A stretch of 64,000 nt of DNA. Source: Hydrogenophaga sp. GTDB taxonomy: Bacteria > Pseudomonadota > Gammaproteobacteria > Burkholderiales > Burkholderiaceae_C. The notes below the pieces were generated by a model. It did no database searches. It worked only from the letters and a program-made list of their open reading frames with translations, and was not told the origin of the DNA. Below, one piece after another: positions 18,846-29,342 of the stretch (position 1 is its first letter; the number at the start of each line of letters is the position of its first letter). Made by a program: the position numbers and the translations under genes. Where the stretch lies: positions 124,001 through 188,000 of the forward strand of contig NZ_JAUSCF010000022.1 in NCBI RefSeq assembly GCF_030651625.1, given 5' to 3'.

Positions 18846-20894
18846 TCATTCAAATTCGACAATGGGCTGATCCACCACCAAAGACTCGCCCTTGCTTGCC
18901 AGCACCTTGCCCACGATGCCGTCGGCAGCGGCAAACAACACATTTTCCATTTTCATGGCTTCGATGACCGCCACCCGTTCACCTGCCTGCACCTTCTGGC
19001 CCGGTTGAACCGCCACATCCACCAGCAGGCCCGGCATGGGCGACAGCACATACCTGCTCATGTCGGCGGGCGCTTTGAACGGCATGAGCGCATGCAACTC
19101 CGCCATGCGGGGAGAGACCACCATGGTCTCCAACCGGGTACCGTTGTGCTGCACCACCAGGGCCAGTGGATTCTTTTTCGAACCTCGCTCCATTTGCGCG
19201 GTGAAGGCCTTGCCATTGCACTCACCGGTAATGACAACGTCGTTCAATCGTGAAGGCGATGAAATCTGGTACCGCTTGCCCGACACCAGCACTTGCGCAG
19301 CACCGGTTTCACCGACGACTTCGTCCACGTGCACAGGTGTGTAGCGGTGAGCACCGTCGGTCGCCAGACTGATCACGGTGTAGTCGTGGCCGACCTTCAC
19401 CCCGTAACCTGGCAACTGCCCCGACAGACCAGCGGCGCGCTCACGCGACTTGCGCCGCACGAACGCGGCCAGAGCCACCAAAAAGTCCGGATCATCGTGC
19501 GGGACGTCCTCTGCCCTGAACCCCTGGGCGTAGTGCTCGGCAATGAAGCCGGTGTTGAAGTCCCCCGCCACAAATTTCGGATGAGCAAGCAACGCCGCCT
19601 GGAAGGGGATGTTGCTGCTGATGCCTCGAATGACAAAAGCATTCAACGCTTCGCGCATCTTGGCAATGGCGTCGTTCCGGTCGCTGCCATGCACGATGAG
19701 CTTGGCGATCATTGAATCGTAGAACATCGGGATTTCGCCACCGTCCTGCACGCCGGTGTCCACCCGCACGCCATAGAGGTTCGCGGTGTTTGCCTGATGC
19801 ATGGTCTGCTGTGGCGGATTGAAACGCACCAGGCGACCCGTGCTGGGGAGGAAGTTGCGGAACGGGTCCTCGGCATTGATCCGGCATTCGATGGCCCAGC
19901 CATTGCGCTGCACCTGCGCCTGCGTCAGTGGCAGCTTTTCGCCAGCCGCCACGCGAATCATCAGTTCCACCAGATCCACCCCGGTGATGCATTCGGTGAC
20001 CGGATGCTCCACCTGCAAGCGGGTGTTCATCTCCAGGAAGTAGAAGTCCTGATCCTTGCCGACCACAAATTCCACCGTACCGGCGCTCTGGTATTTCACG
20101 GCCTTGGCCAGTGCCACGGCCTGCTCGCCCATGGCCTTGCGGGTGGCTTCACTGATGAAGGGCGACGGCGCCTCTTCGATCACCTTCTGATGGCGACGCT
20201 GGATGGAGCACTCGCGCTCATTCAGATAGATCACATTGCCATGCGAATCGCCCAGCACCTGGATCTCGATGTGGCGCGGCTCCTGCACGAACTTCTCGAT
20301 AAAGATGCGGTCGTCGCCGAAACTGTTGCGCGCTTCGTTCTGGCACGCGGTGAAGCCTTCGAGCGCTTCCTTGTCGTTGAAGGCCACACGCAGGCCCTTG
20401 CCACCACCGCCGGCACTGGCCTTGATCATGACGGGGTAGCCAATGTCCCGGGCGATCTCCACGGCGCGTTCAGCGCTCTCAATGGCGTCGTTCCAGCCCG
20501 GGATGGTGTTGACCTTGGCCTCATTGGCGAGCTTCTTGGAGGCGATCTTGTCGCCCATGGCCGCGATAGAGAAGTGGCGCGGACCGATGAAGGCAATGCC
20601 CTCGTCCTCACAGCGTTTGGCAAAGGCCTCGTTTTCTGACAGAAAGCCGTAGCCCGGGTGGATGGCCTGCGCTCCCGTGGCCTTGGCTGCGGCAATGATC
20701 TTGTCTGCGACCAGGTAAGACTCGCGCGAAGGCGCCGGGCCCAGCAGCACGGATTCGTCGGCCAGTTGCACGTGGCGCGCTTCCTTGTCGGCTTCGGAAT
20801 ACACCGCCACGGTGGCGATGCCCATCTTCTTGGCAGTGGCGATCACGCGGCAGGCGATTTCGCCACGGTTGGCAATCAGTATCTTGGTAAACAT
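18846..20894 (-). CDS. pccA: propionyl-CoA carboxylase alpha subunit (biotin carboxylase plus BCCP)
   Basis: Biotin-dependent subunit, about 682 residues. The biotin carboxylase domain (residues 1-450) starts ILIANRGEIACRV and has the Gly-rich ATP loop KASAGGGGKG and EMNTRLQVEHPVTE. A middle region couples to the beta subunit, and the C-terminal biotinyl domain has AMKMEN, where the Lys carries biotin. With pccB, meaB and scpA on the same strand it most likely carboxylates propionyl-CoA to methylmalonyl-CoA. The start at 20894 is the family-typical one; ATGs at 20897 and 20909 are in frame. Confidence 0.92.
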   Translation of the reverse strand: MFTKILIANRGEIACRVIATAKKMGIATVAVYSEADKEARHVQLADESVLLGPAPSRESYLVADKIIAAAKATGAQAIHPGYGFLSENEAFAKRCEDEGIAFIGPRHFSIAAMGDKIASKKLANEAKVNTIPGWNDAIESAERAVEIARDIGYPVMIKASAGGGGKGLRVAFNDKEALEGFTACQNEARNSFGDDRIFIEKFVQEPRHIEIQVLGDSHGNVIYLNERECSIQRRHQKVIEEAPSPFISEATRKAMGEQAVALAKAVKYQSAGTVEFVVGKDQDFYFLEMNTRLQVEHPVTECITGVDLVELMIRVAAGEKLPLTQAQVQRNGWAIECRINAEDPFRNFLPSTGRLVRFNPPQQTMHQANTANLYGVRVDTGVQDGGEIPMFYDSMIAKLIVHGSDRNDAIAKMREALNAFVIRGISSNIPFQAALLAHPKFVAGDFNTGFIAEHYAQGFRAEDVPHDDPDFLVALAAFVRRKSRERAAGLSGQLPGYGVKVGHDYTVISLATDGAHRYTPVHVDEVVGETGAAQVLVSGKRYQISSPSRLNDVVITGECNGKAFTAQMERGSKKNPLALVVQHNGTRLETMVVSPRMAELHALMPFKAPADMSRYVLSPMPGLLVDVAVQPGQKVQAGERVAVIEAMKMENVLFAAADGIVGKVLASKGESLVVDQPIVEFE

Positions 20895-20950
20895 CATTTG
20901 TCCAGTCATTTCAATACCGTGTCATTTCCGGAGCGCAATTCCAGGCGTGC

Positions 20951-21027
20951 CGCGGAACCGGCTTTGCCGGGCCGCTGGCATGCCCCCTTGAGGGGGTGAC
21001 TCGCGAAGCGCGGCGCGGGGGTGGGCC
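20951..21027 (-). repeat. stop-anchored intercistronic repeat, copy R1
   Basis: A 77-bp multi-hairpin element between pccB and pccA. Read on the minus strand it begins 3 nt after the pccB stop with GGCCCACCCCC, then has a CCCCC-TCAA-GGGGG hairpin and a CCGGC-AAA-GCCGG hairpin ending GGTTCCGC. Near-identical copies are at 29261, 31422 and 51447, with a diverged one at 63404. Confidence 0.85.
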
Positions 21028-21030
21028 ATC

Positions 21031-22563
<1,533 letters not shown>

Positions 22564-22575
22564 GGTGAGGGTCGC

Positions 22576-24171
22576 TCAAATCTCCGGTCGCCCTGAGCCT
22601 GTCGATGGGCGGAGTGGGGGTGGTTCAAGGGCTGTGACAGGCTCAGCCCGAACGGCGTCGGATTCGTAAACGGAAAGCAGTTGACGCGCTGCGGTGCTCG
22701 CTGGCAATGTACCCGCCAGCACCTGCTGCGTGGTGGCATCCAGCGCGGAACGCACAGCCGGGTGGGTGCGGAAGCGGTGCTTGAGTCCTGCGTCGATGCG
22801 CTCCCACATCCAGGCGCGGGCTTGTTGCTGGCGACGGGCAGCGAGCTGTCCGCCGGCACTCCTGAGTTGGCGAAATCGGGTCACTTCGCTCCAGAACGCT
22901 TCGACACCCTGGTTTTTCAATGCGCTGAGCTGGATCACTTGCGGGTGCCAGATGCGTTCGTCGTGGTGGGCATGCTCGGGGTGGCCCTGCAGCCCGAGCA
23001 GGCGCAGCGACGACGTGATCTGCGCACGGGCACGTGTTGCGGCGTCGGGATCGAGATCGGCCTTGTTGATGACCACCAGATCGGCAAGCTCCATCACACC
23101 CTTCTTGATCGCCTGCAGGTCGTCGCCCGCGTTGGGCAATTGCATGAGCACAAACATGTCGGTCATGCCACTCACCGCTGTTTCGCTCTGGCCCACTCCC
23201 ACGGTCTCAACGATCACAATGTTGTAACCGGCGGCTTCACACACCAGCATGGCTTCGCGAGTCTTCTCAGCCACGCCACCCAAAGTGCCGCTGCTAGGGC
23301 TGGGTCGGATATAGGCCTGCTCATGAACCGAGAGCTTTTCCATGCGCGTCTTGTCGCCCAGGATGGATCCGCCCGAGACCGTGCTGGACGGATCGACGGT
23401 CAGCACCGCGACGCGGTGGCCTTGCTCTATCAGGTACAGGCCGAGCGCCTCGATGAAGGTGCTCTTGCCCACGCCCGGCACCCCGCTGATGCCCAGGCGA
23501 AAGGCATTGCCGGTGTGGGGCAGCAAGGCGGTGAGCAGCTCGTCTCCCTGCGCGCGGTGGTCAGCGCGGGTGGACTCCAGCAATGTGATGGCCTTGGCGA
23601 TAGCACGGCGCTGGAGCATGGCCTGACCGCTGACGATCGCGTCGAGAATGGACGCCACCTTGTGGGTAAGCCCTTCGACAGGCGCAGGACGAACGGGAAT
23701 GGTGGGTTCGCGAGGGAAAACTTTCCTTTCGGGCGGTGCGCTACCCCGGTTGAGCTGCGTTCCAATTCGTTCGGCCTGCGCTTCACTCCATTCGGACGGC
23801 ACCACGCTCCGTTCGGGCTGAGCTGGCCGAAGCCCATCCAGGCCCTGATTCGAACGCGCCAACGCCTGAACCCGCTCCCAGTCGCCCGCAATCAACGCTT
23901 CTTTCTTGGCCCGCGACCATCCCTTGATCTGCTGCTCGAAAGCCAAGGCACCTTCACGCGACTCAAACTGGCCCTGCCATACCAGCTGGACTGGCTTGCG
24001 CGTCGCGGTGTACCCCTCGTTCGCGGTTTCGTGATGCGACAGGCGCGCCTCCAGTTCGTCGGTATGGCCGACGTAGTAGGTGCCATCGCGGCACAGCAAC
24101 AGATAGACGTGGAAGGGTTTCACGCGGACTGTGTGGGTGAAGGCTTCGACAGGCTCAGCCCGAACGGACAT
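22576..24171 (-). CDS. meaB: GIY-YIG nuclease domain fused to MeaB G-protein chaperone
   Basis: A 531-codon open frame with two parts. Residues 18-105 are a UPF0213-type GIY-YIG nuclease with Y23, YYVG (32-35), R43, Y54 and E79 all in place, so the fold and active site look intact. Residues about 172-505 are MeaB, the GTPase that protects and loads methylmalonyl-CoA mutase, with Walker A GVPGVGKST (230-238), VDPSSTVSGGSILGDKTRM, and NKAD. The first 11 residues, the linker 106-170 and the last 26 residues are translated short repeats. MeaB homologues normally start near residue 170; a GTG there (codon 172) has only a weak ribosome site. It lies between scpA and pccB. Whether a fusion protein is made is not known. 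Confidence 0.88.
   Translation of the reverse strand: MSVRAEPVEAFTHTVRVKPFHVYLLLCRDGTYYVGHTDELEARLSHHETANEGYTATRKPVQLVWQGQFESREGALAFEQQIKGWSRAKKEALIAGDWERVQALARSNQGLDGLRPAQPERSVVPSEWSEAQAERIGTQLNRGSAPPERKVFPREPTIPVRPAPVEGLTHKVASILDAIVSGQAMLQRRAIAKAITLLESTRADHRAQGDELLTALLPHTGNAFRLGISGVPGVGKSTFIEALGLYLIEQGHRVAVLTVDPSSTVSGGSILGDKTRMEKLSVHEQAYIRPSPSSGTLGGVAEKTREAMLVCEAAGYNIVIVETVGVGQSETAVSGMTDMFVLMQLPNAGDDLQAIKKGVMELADLVVINKADLDPDAATRARAQITSSLRLLGLQGHPEHAHHDERIWHPQVIQLSALKNQGVEAFWSEVTRFRQLRSAGGQLAARRQQQARAWMWERIDAGLKHRFRTHPAVRSALDATTQQVLAGTLPASTAARQLLSVYESDAVRAEPVTALEPPPLRPSTGSGRPEI
22589..22655. repeat. hairpin repeat at the 3' end of meaB
   Basis: Inverted pair of the short-repeat core: CCTGAGCCTGTCGA at 22591-22604 and GACAGGCTCAGCCCGAACGG ending at 22655. 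The arms could form an 11-bp stem. The element is inside the open frame and encodes the last 26 residues of the meaB product. Confidence 0.75.
23671..23697. repeat. solo short repeat between GIY-YIG and MeaB parts
   Basis: Diverged copy of the same core (TTCGACAGGCGCAGGACGAA) located just before the region where MeaB homology begins. It encodes the linker residues RPAPVEG. Confidence 0.65.
23809..24167 (-). mobile_element. candidate GIY-YIG cassette bracketed by inverted repeats
   Basis: A 359-bp unit containing the complete GIY-YIG coding part. Its ends are inverted copies of one sequence: CCGTTCGGGCTGAGC...CGAAGCC at 23809-23834 and its reverse complement at 24142-24167, matching at 23 of 26 positions. 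It is inserted in frame ahead of the MeaB part. No target-site duplication was identified by eye. Confidence 0.5.
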
Positions 24172-24234
24172 TGGCTCAGCTCAAACAACATTTGACTCTG
24201 CGCGACCAAACAAACCTGTGTTCGAGGCGCATAC

Positions 24235-26397
24235 TCAAGCTGCACGCAGCGCCTTCCTGATCTGCTCCAGCACATCCTTCGCACTGGCCGGAATCGGCGT
24301 GCCTGGGCCGTAGATGCCCTTCACGCCAGCCTCATACAGCATCTCATAGTCCTGGCGCGGTATCACACCACCCACGAACACGATGATGTCGTCAGCGCCC
24401 TGCTTCTTCAGCTCGGCAATGATGGCCGGCACCAGGGTCTTGTGGCCGGCGGCCAGCGTCGACACGCCCACCGCATGCACGTCGTTCTCGATGGCCTGGC
24501 GCGCGCATTCCTCGGGCGTCTGGAACAGCGGACCCATGTCGACGTCGAAACCGAGGTCGGCGAAGGCCGTGGCCACCACCTTGGCGCCGCGGTCGTGGCC
24601 GTCCTGGCCGAGTTTGCTGATCATCACGCGCGGTCGGCGGCCCTGCGCTTCAGCGAAGGCATTGATCTCGGTCTTGAGGGCGTCCCAGCCCTCGGCGGAA
24701 TCGTAGGCAGCAGCGTACACACCGGTCACCTTTTGTGTATCGGCGCGGTGGCGCCCGTAGACTTTCTCCAGCGCGTCGCTCACCTCGCCCACCGTGGCGC
24801 GCAAACGGATCGCCTGTATCGACAGATCGAGCAGGTTGCCTTCGCCACTTTCGGCGGCGGCCGTGAGCGCTTCGAGCGCGGCCTGCACTTTGGCAGCATC
24901 GCGCCTGGCCTTGATCTGTTGCAGGCGGGCAATCTGCCCATCCCGCACCGCCACGTTGTCGATGTCGCGCGCCTCGATGGTGTCTTCGGTCTTGAGCTTG
25001 TATTTGTTGACACCAACGATCACGTCTTTGCCACTGTCGATGCGCGCCTGCTTCTCGGCGGCCGCAGCCTCGATCTTGAGCTTGGCCCAGCCGCTGTCCA
25101 CGGCCCTGGTCATGCCGCCCATGGCCTGCACTTCTTCGATGATCTCCCAGGCCTTGTCGGCCATTTCCTGTGTGAGGCTTTCCATCATGTAGCTGCCCGC
25201 CCAGGGGTCTACCACGCTGGTGATGTGAGTCTCTTCCTGGATGATCAGCTGCGTGTTGCGCGCGATGCGGGCGCTGAACTCGGTGGGCAGTGCGATGGCT
25301 TCGTCAAAGCTGTTGGTGTGCAGGCTCTGCGTGCCGCCAAACACCGCAGCCATGGCTTCAATGGTGGTGCGCACGACGTTGTTGTAAGGGTCCTGCTCGG
25401 TCAGGCTCCATCCGGAGGTCTGGCAATGCGTGCGCAACATCAGGCTCTTGGGGTTCTTGGCGTTGAAGCCTTTCATGATGCGCGTCCACAGCAGCCGGGC
25501 TGCGCGCATTTTGGCAATCTCCAGATAGAAGTTCATGCCGATCGCCCAGAAGAAACTCAGCCGTCCGGCAAAGGCATCCACGTCCATGCCTTTGGCGATC
25601 GCCGTTTTCACGTACTCCTGCCCATCTGCCAGCGTGAAGGCCAGTTCCAGCGCCTGATTTGCGCCGGCTTCCTGCATGTGGTAGCCGCTGATGCTGATCG
25701 AGTTGAACTTCGGCATCTTCTGCGCCGTGTACTCGATGATGTCGCCGATGATCTTCATCGACGGCTCAGGCGGGTAGATGTAGGTGTTGCGAACCATGAA
25801 CTCCTTGAGGATGTCGTTCTGTATGGTTCCGCTGAGCTGGTCTTGGGCCACGCCCTGCTCTTCGGCCGCCACCACATAGCCGGCCAGCACCGGCAGCACC
25901 GCACCGTTCATGGTCATGGAAACACTGACCTTGTCCAGCGGGATCTGGTCAAACAGGGCCTTCATGTCCTCCACCGAGTCAATGGCCACACCGGCCTTGC
26001 CGACGTCACCCGTCACACGCGGGTGGTCGCTGTCGTACCCGCGATGGGTGGCCAAGTCGAACGCCACCGACACGCCTTGTCCACCCGCTGCCAGCGCCTT
26101 GCGGTAGAAAGCGTTGGACTCTTCGGCGGTAGAGAAGCCTGCATACTGGCGGATCGTCCAGGGGCGCACCGCGTACATCGTGGCCTGCGGGCCGCGAAGG
26201 AAAGGCTCGAAGCCTGGCAAGGTATCGGTGTGCAGCAGGTGGGCCGTGTCCTGAGCGGTGTACAGCGGCTTGATTGTGATGCCATCAGGGGTCACCCAGT
26301 TCAGCGCCTGCAGGTCGCCCCCTGGGGCCGATTTGCGCGCCGCCTGCGTCCAGGCGTCCAGGTTGACGGGTGCGAATTCAGGGTGCTTGGAGGTCAT
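24235..26397 (-). CDS. scpA: methylmalonyl-CoA mutase
   Basis: Adenosylcobalamin enzyme that converts (R)-methylmalonyl-CoA to succinyl-CoA. It has 720 residues, the full-length single-chain form. The N-terminal barrel includes [18 protein letters not shown], and the C-terminal cobalamin-binding domain has the lower-ligand motif DGHDRG (in [14 protein letters not shown]), followed by [11 protein letters not shown] and FVGGVIP. The gene heads the scpA-meaB-pccB-pccA cluster and is divergent from a GntR regulator that probably controls it. No cobalamin riboswitch was recognised upstream. Confidence 0.95.
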   Translation of the reverse strand: MTSKHPEFAPVNLDAWTQAARKSAPGGDLQALNWVTPDGITIKPLYTAQDTAHLLHTDTLPGFEPFLRGPQATMYAVRPWTIRQYAGFSTAEESNAFYRKALAAGGQGVSVAFDLATHRGYDSDHPRVTGDVGKAGVAIDSVEDMKALFDQIPLDKVSVSMTMNGAVLPVLAGYVVAAEEQGVAQDQLSGTIQNDILKEFMVRNTYIYPPEPSMKIIGDIIEYTAQKMPKFNSISISGYHMQEAGANQALELAFTLADGQEYVKTAIAKGMDVDAFAGRLSFFWAIGMNFYLEIAKMRAARLLWTRIMKGFNAKNPKSLMLRTHCQTSGWSLTEQDPYNNVVRTTIEAMAAVFGGTQSLHTNSFDEAIALPTEFSARIARNTQLIIQEETHITSVVDPWAGSYMMESLTQEMADKAWEIIEEVQAMGGMTRAVDSGWAKLKIEAAAAEKQARIDSGKDVIVGVNKYKLKTEDTIEARDIDNVAVRDGQIARLQQIKARRDAAKVQAALEALTAAAESGEGNLLDLSIQAIRLRATVGEVSDALEKVYGRHRADTQKVTGVYAAAYDSAEGWDALKTEINAFAEAQGRRPRVMISKLGQDGHDRGAKVVATAFADLGFDVDMGPLFQTPEECARQAIENDVHAVGVSTLAAGHKTLVPAIIAELKKQGADDIIVFVGGVIPRQDYEMLYEAGVKGIYGPGTPIPASAKDVLEQIRKALRAA

Positions 26398-26535
26398 GGT
26401 CGTGGCGTGAAAGGTATCAGGAAGGCCGTGGCAATGTCGGCACGGATTTTACATGATTCATAATTATTGATGCAGAATATTCCGACCGGCTTACAATCTG
26501 GTCCGTCACACGCACCAACAACCATCCACCTTTCC
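26398..26535. promoter_or_regulatory. divergent control region scpA / gntR
   Basis: 138 bp between the two divergent starts. It contains an AT-rich island with the 8-bp palindrome ATAATTAT (26460-26467) in an otherwise GC-rich sequence, a plausible site for promoters and the GntR operator. No stronger consensus was found. Confidence 0.35.
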
Positions 26536-27171
26536 ATGCCTGTCCAGTCACTTGCCCCCCGCGCACTGTATGAAGAAGTGGCGGAGCTCCTGCGTCAGCG
26601 CATTTTCAGCCGGGAGCTCGAACCTGGCAGCTGGATCGACGAACTCAAGCTCGCCGAAGCCTACGGTATCAGCCGCACGCCCTTGCGTGAAGCATTGAAG
26701 GTGCTGGCCGCCGAGGGCCTGGTGACCATGAAGGTGAGAAGAGGCGCCTACGTCACTGAAGTGTCCGAGAAAGACCTCAGTGATGTCTACCACCTGCTGT
26801 CGCTGCTCGAATCCGATGCGGCAGGCGTGGTCGCCACGAAGGCCACTGATGCCCAGCTGATCGAGTTGCAGGCATTGCATGACGAACTGGAGTCTGCCAC
26901 AGCCGAGCGCGAGCGATTCTTTTCCGTCAATGAACGCTTCCACCTGAAGTTGCTGGAAATCGCCGACAACCGCTGGCGCCAGCAGATGGTGGGCGACCTG
27001 CGCAAGGTGATGAAACTCAACCGCCACCATTCGCTCTTCAAGGCAGGGCGCATCAGCGACTCGCTGGCTGAGCATCGGGCGGTCATGCAGGCACTGCGCA
27101 CCCGCAACGGCGAACTGGCGATGGCCCGCATGCGTGAGCATTTTCAGAACGGCCTCGAAGCCGCAACCTGA
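26536..27171 (+). CDS. GntR-family (FadR/FCD type) transcriptional regulator
   Basis: 211 residues. The N-terminal winged helix has LYEEVAELLRQRIFSRELEPG and the recognition helix YGISRTPLREALKVLAAEGL; residues 85-205 are an FCD-type ligand domain (LLSLLESDAAG, NERFHLKLLEIADN, LAEHRAVMQAL) with the His residues that bind metal or carboxylate ligands in this class. It is divergent from scpA, so it is likely the regulator of the propionyl-CoA genes and may sense a CoA-pathway carboxylate. The ATG at 26536 is preferred; upstream in-frame starts (26467, 26470) lie in the control region. Confidence 0.85.
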   Translation: MPVQSLAPRALYEEVAELLRQRIFSRELEPGSWIDELKLAEAYGISRTPLREALKVLAAEGLVTMKVRRGAYVTEVSEKDLSDVYHLLSLLESDAAGVVATKATDAQLIELQALHDELESATAERERFFSVNERFHLKLLEIADNRWRQQMVGDLRKVMKLNRHHSLFKAGRISDSLAEHRAVMQALRTRNGELAMARMREHFQNGLEAAT

Positions 27172-27240
27172 AGCAGGGCAGACAGCACCCGGATCGCTCA
27201 CTCGAATGTGGATCGACCTGCCGCGCCGGGGCGGTGTAGC

Positions 27241-28149
27241 TCAGCGCCAGAATGGATCTAGCCGATCTGTGAAACCCTTGAGATCTTCAAAATATGGCAT
27301 GGCGCCGCCTTCTATTTCGTGAAATTGCCAGTTGGTGCGTCCATCCAGCGTGTGCCTGCCCTGATAGCGGGTGAAATCACCCCGGGTCGCCATGCTCACC
27401 CAGACAGGGCATTTCAGCGCTTCGTAAACATTCTGAATGTCGCCACTGAACAGCACCGCAGACAGGAAACAGATCGGCGCGTGATGGGCACCAGGCTGGC
27501 GCGCCGTCGCCGCGGCGTAGCGCCAGAGCGATTCATCGATCTCTTTTCGTCCGAAAGTGCGGCGCAGGAAATAACGGATCACGCCGGGGCGGGTCAGTTG
27601 CCGGAAGAGACGCTCACCCCAAAACGGCTTGGTGAAGAACCGGTACAGCCACGGCACCATGAGTGTGCTGCCGGGTGGCCCCCGACGCGGCTTTCGTGCG
27701 TTGAAGCCAGTAGGGCTCACCAAGGCCACACGGCGGATACACCCCTTCGACTCAAGCTGCGCGCGGACCACGAACTCGCTGCCCAGCGAGAGGCCCAGCA
27801 CGTCGACGCGGCTGCAGCCGGCTCTCTCCACCATGTGCTGGACCACGGCCAGCACCGCATCGGTCATCAGCCTGGGCGTGTACAGGCGGTCGGCGCGATC
27901 AGAATGCCCATATCCCGGCAGATCCAACGCCCAGACCGGGCGGCTGACTCGGTAGTGTTCGAACAACGGGGCCATTTCGATGGCCGATGCCGCTGCATTG
28001 ACGCTGTGCACCAGCAACAGTGGCACCCGCGAGCCGCCAATGACGTCGTTCGCTGCATAGACAGCCAGACGACCTGCAGGCGAGTCCAGGTAAATGTGCA
28101 CGGACTCCAATGGCCAAGGCAAGGGCTCGAGCCGCGCCTTTTCGCTCAT
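27241..28149 (-). CDS. alpha/beta hydrolase
   Basis: 302-residue alpha/beta-hydrolase-fold protein. The nucleophile elbow is GLSLGS (Ser at about residue 121), preceded by the oxyanion region LLLVHSVNAAAS and by DLPGYGHSD, which marks strand 4. The catalytic His cannot be picked out: no clean late GH motif is visible near HEIEGGAMPYFEDL. The substrate is unknown. The start overlaps the dusA stop by 4 bp (ATGA), so the two are translationally coupled. Confidence 0.75.
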   Translation of the reverse strand: MSEKARLEPLPWPLESVHIYLDSPAGRLAVYAANDVIGGSRVPLLLVHSVNAAASAIEMAPLFEHYRVSRPVWALDLPGYGHSDRADRLYTPRLMTDAVLAVVQHMVERAGCSRVDVLGLSLGSEFVVRAQLESKGCIRRVALVSPTGFNARKPRRGPPGSTLMVPWLYRFFTKPFWGERLFRQLTRPGVIRYFLRRTFGRKEIDESLWRYAAATARQPGAHHAPICFLSAVLFSGDIQNVYEALKCPVWVSMATRGDFTRYQGRHTLDGRTNWQFHEIEGGAMPYFEDLKGFTDRLDPFWR

Positions 28150-29180
28150 GCCGTCACCACGCCCGAGGCCACCGACTCAGGCGAGCGGTGTTCTTCTGCC
28201 ACCACATGAGCCCTTGCCAAGGCCCAGACCTCCCGGGGAGGCAGGGGCTTGAGGCGGTGGTCGCTCCACACCTGCCGCCAAAGTCGCGCACCGCGCAAAC
28301 CGTGCCGCAGGCCCAGCATGTGCCGGGCAATCGCGTACCAGGGGCATCCATCCTCGGCATGGGCGCGCTCCATGTAAGCCACCATCCACTCCTCCACCTC
28401 ATCGCGCGTCACCTCGGAAGCGGCCGCCCCCCAGAATCGCGCGTCCCATGAAGTCATCAGCCAGGGATGGTGGTACGCCTCTCGCCCCACCATCACACCG
28501 TCCACGTGAGCCAGGTGCATGTCGATCTGCTCGTTGGTCGTGATACCGCCGTTCACGCCGATGGTGAGTTGAGGAAAGTCGCGCTTGAGCTGGTAGGCCA
28601 GTTCGTAGCGCAGCGGGGGCACTTCCCGGTTTTCCTTCGGTGACAGGCCCTGCAGCCACGCATTGCGCGCATGCACCATGAAGACCGAGCAACCTGCCTC
28701 GCTGACCGTGCCCACAAAGTCACGCACGAATGCATAGCTCTCGGTCTTGTCGATACCGATGCGGTGCTTGACGGTGACCGGTACCGACACCGCATCCACC
28801 ATGGCCTTGACCCCATCGGCCACCAGCGCAGGCTCCGCCATGAGGCAGGCGCCGAAGGCACCGCGCTGCACCCGGTCACTGGGACAGCCGCAGTTCAGGT
28901 TGATCTCGTCGTAGCCCCATTGCTCGCCCAGCTTTGCCGCTGCGGCCAACTCCACCGCATCACTCCCACCAAGCTGCAGGGCCACCGGATGCTCTTCCTC
29001 ATTGAACCGCAGGTGCCGTTGCACACTGCCATGCATCAGCGCACCCGTCGTCACCATCTCGGTGTAAAGCAGTGTTTTCTTGGTCAGCAGACGGTGGAAG
29101 TAACGACAATGCCGATCGGTCCAGTCCATCATGGGCGCGACGGACAGGCGCCAGGGAGACAAAGCAGGTTCAGATGACAT
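28146..29180 (-). CDS. dusA: tRNA-dihydrouridine synthase A
   Basis: FMN enzyme that reduces uridines in the tRNA D-loop. It has 344 residues. Visible motifs: VAPMMDWTDRHCRYFHR, the catalytic Cys region NLNCGCPSDRVQRGAFGACLM, VKHRIGID, the FMN phosphate site GVNGGI, and GVMVGREAYHHPW. The WTDRHCR and AHVDGVMVGR features match DusA rather than DusB/C. The ATG at 29180 is family-like; the frame stays open to 29342 only because of repeat R2 and the terminator. It is separated from phaB by that terminator. Confidence 0.93.
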   Translation of the reverse strand: MSSEPALSPWRLSVAPMMDWTDRHCRYFHRLLTKKTLLYTEMVTTGALMHGSVQRHLRFNEEEHPVALQLGGSDAVELAAAAKLGEQWGYDEINLNCGCPSDRVQRGAFGACLMAEPALVADGVKAMVDAVSVPVTVKHRIGIDKTESYAFVRDFVGTVSEAGCSVFMVHARNAWLQGLSPKENREVPPLRYELAYQLKRDFPQLTIGVNGGITTNEQIDMHLAHVDGVMVGREAYHHPWLMTSWDARFWGAAASEVTRDEVEEWMVAYMERAHAEDGCPWYAIARHMLGLRHGLRGARLWRQVWSDHRLKPLPPREVWALARAHVVAEEHRSPESVASGVVTA

Positions 29181-29202
29181 GACGGCGATTATCCCAGCCA
29201 TC

Positions 29203-29227
29203 AAAAAACAACCCGCCGAAGCGGGTT
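29203..29227 (-). terminator. intrinsic terminator of the phaCAB operon
   Basis: Stem AACCCGC / GCGGGTT (29210-29216 and 29221-29227) with a UUCG loop on the minus strand, followed by GTTTTTT. It lies after phaB and repeat R2 and 22 bp before the dusA start. Confidence 0.85.
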
Positions 29228-29260
29228 TGGGAAAGGCGAAGTGCCTCGATCCAGAACATC

Positions 29261-29340
29261 GCGGAACCGGCTTTGCCGGGCCGCAGATGTTGCCCCCTTG
29301 AGGGGGTGACGCGCCGCAGGCGCGGCGCGGGGGTGGGCAC
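29261..29340 (-). repeat. stop-anchored intercistronic repeat, copy R2
   Basis: An 80-bp copy between phaB and dusA, starting 2 nt after the phaB stop in minus-strand orientation. It has the same CCCCC-TCAA-GGGGG and CCGGC-AAA-GCCGG hairpins as R1. Confidence 0.85.
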
Positions 29341-29342
29341 AT

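Noticed and set aside
20951-21027. R1 as a classical rho-independent terminator
   Set aside because: The hairpins are GC-rich but no T-run follows on the minus strand, and pccA downstream is expected to be cotranscribed.
26398-26535. Cobalamin riboswitch before methylmalonyl-CoA mutase
   Set aside because: The 138-bp gap is too short and no B12-box sequence was seen.
27225-27300. tRNA-like start GGTGTAGCTCAG
   Set aside because: It is the reverse of the hydrolase 3' end. No D-stem closure, anticodon arm or T-loop can be folded downstream.
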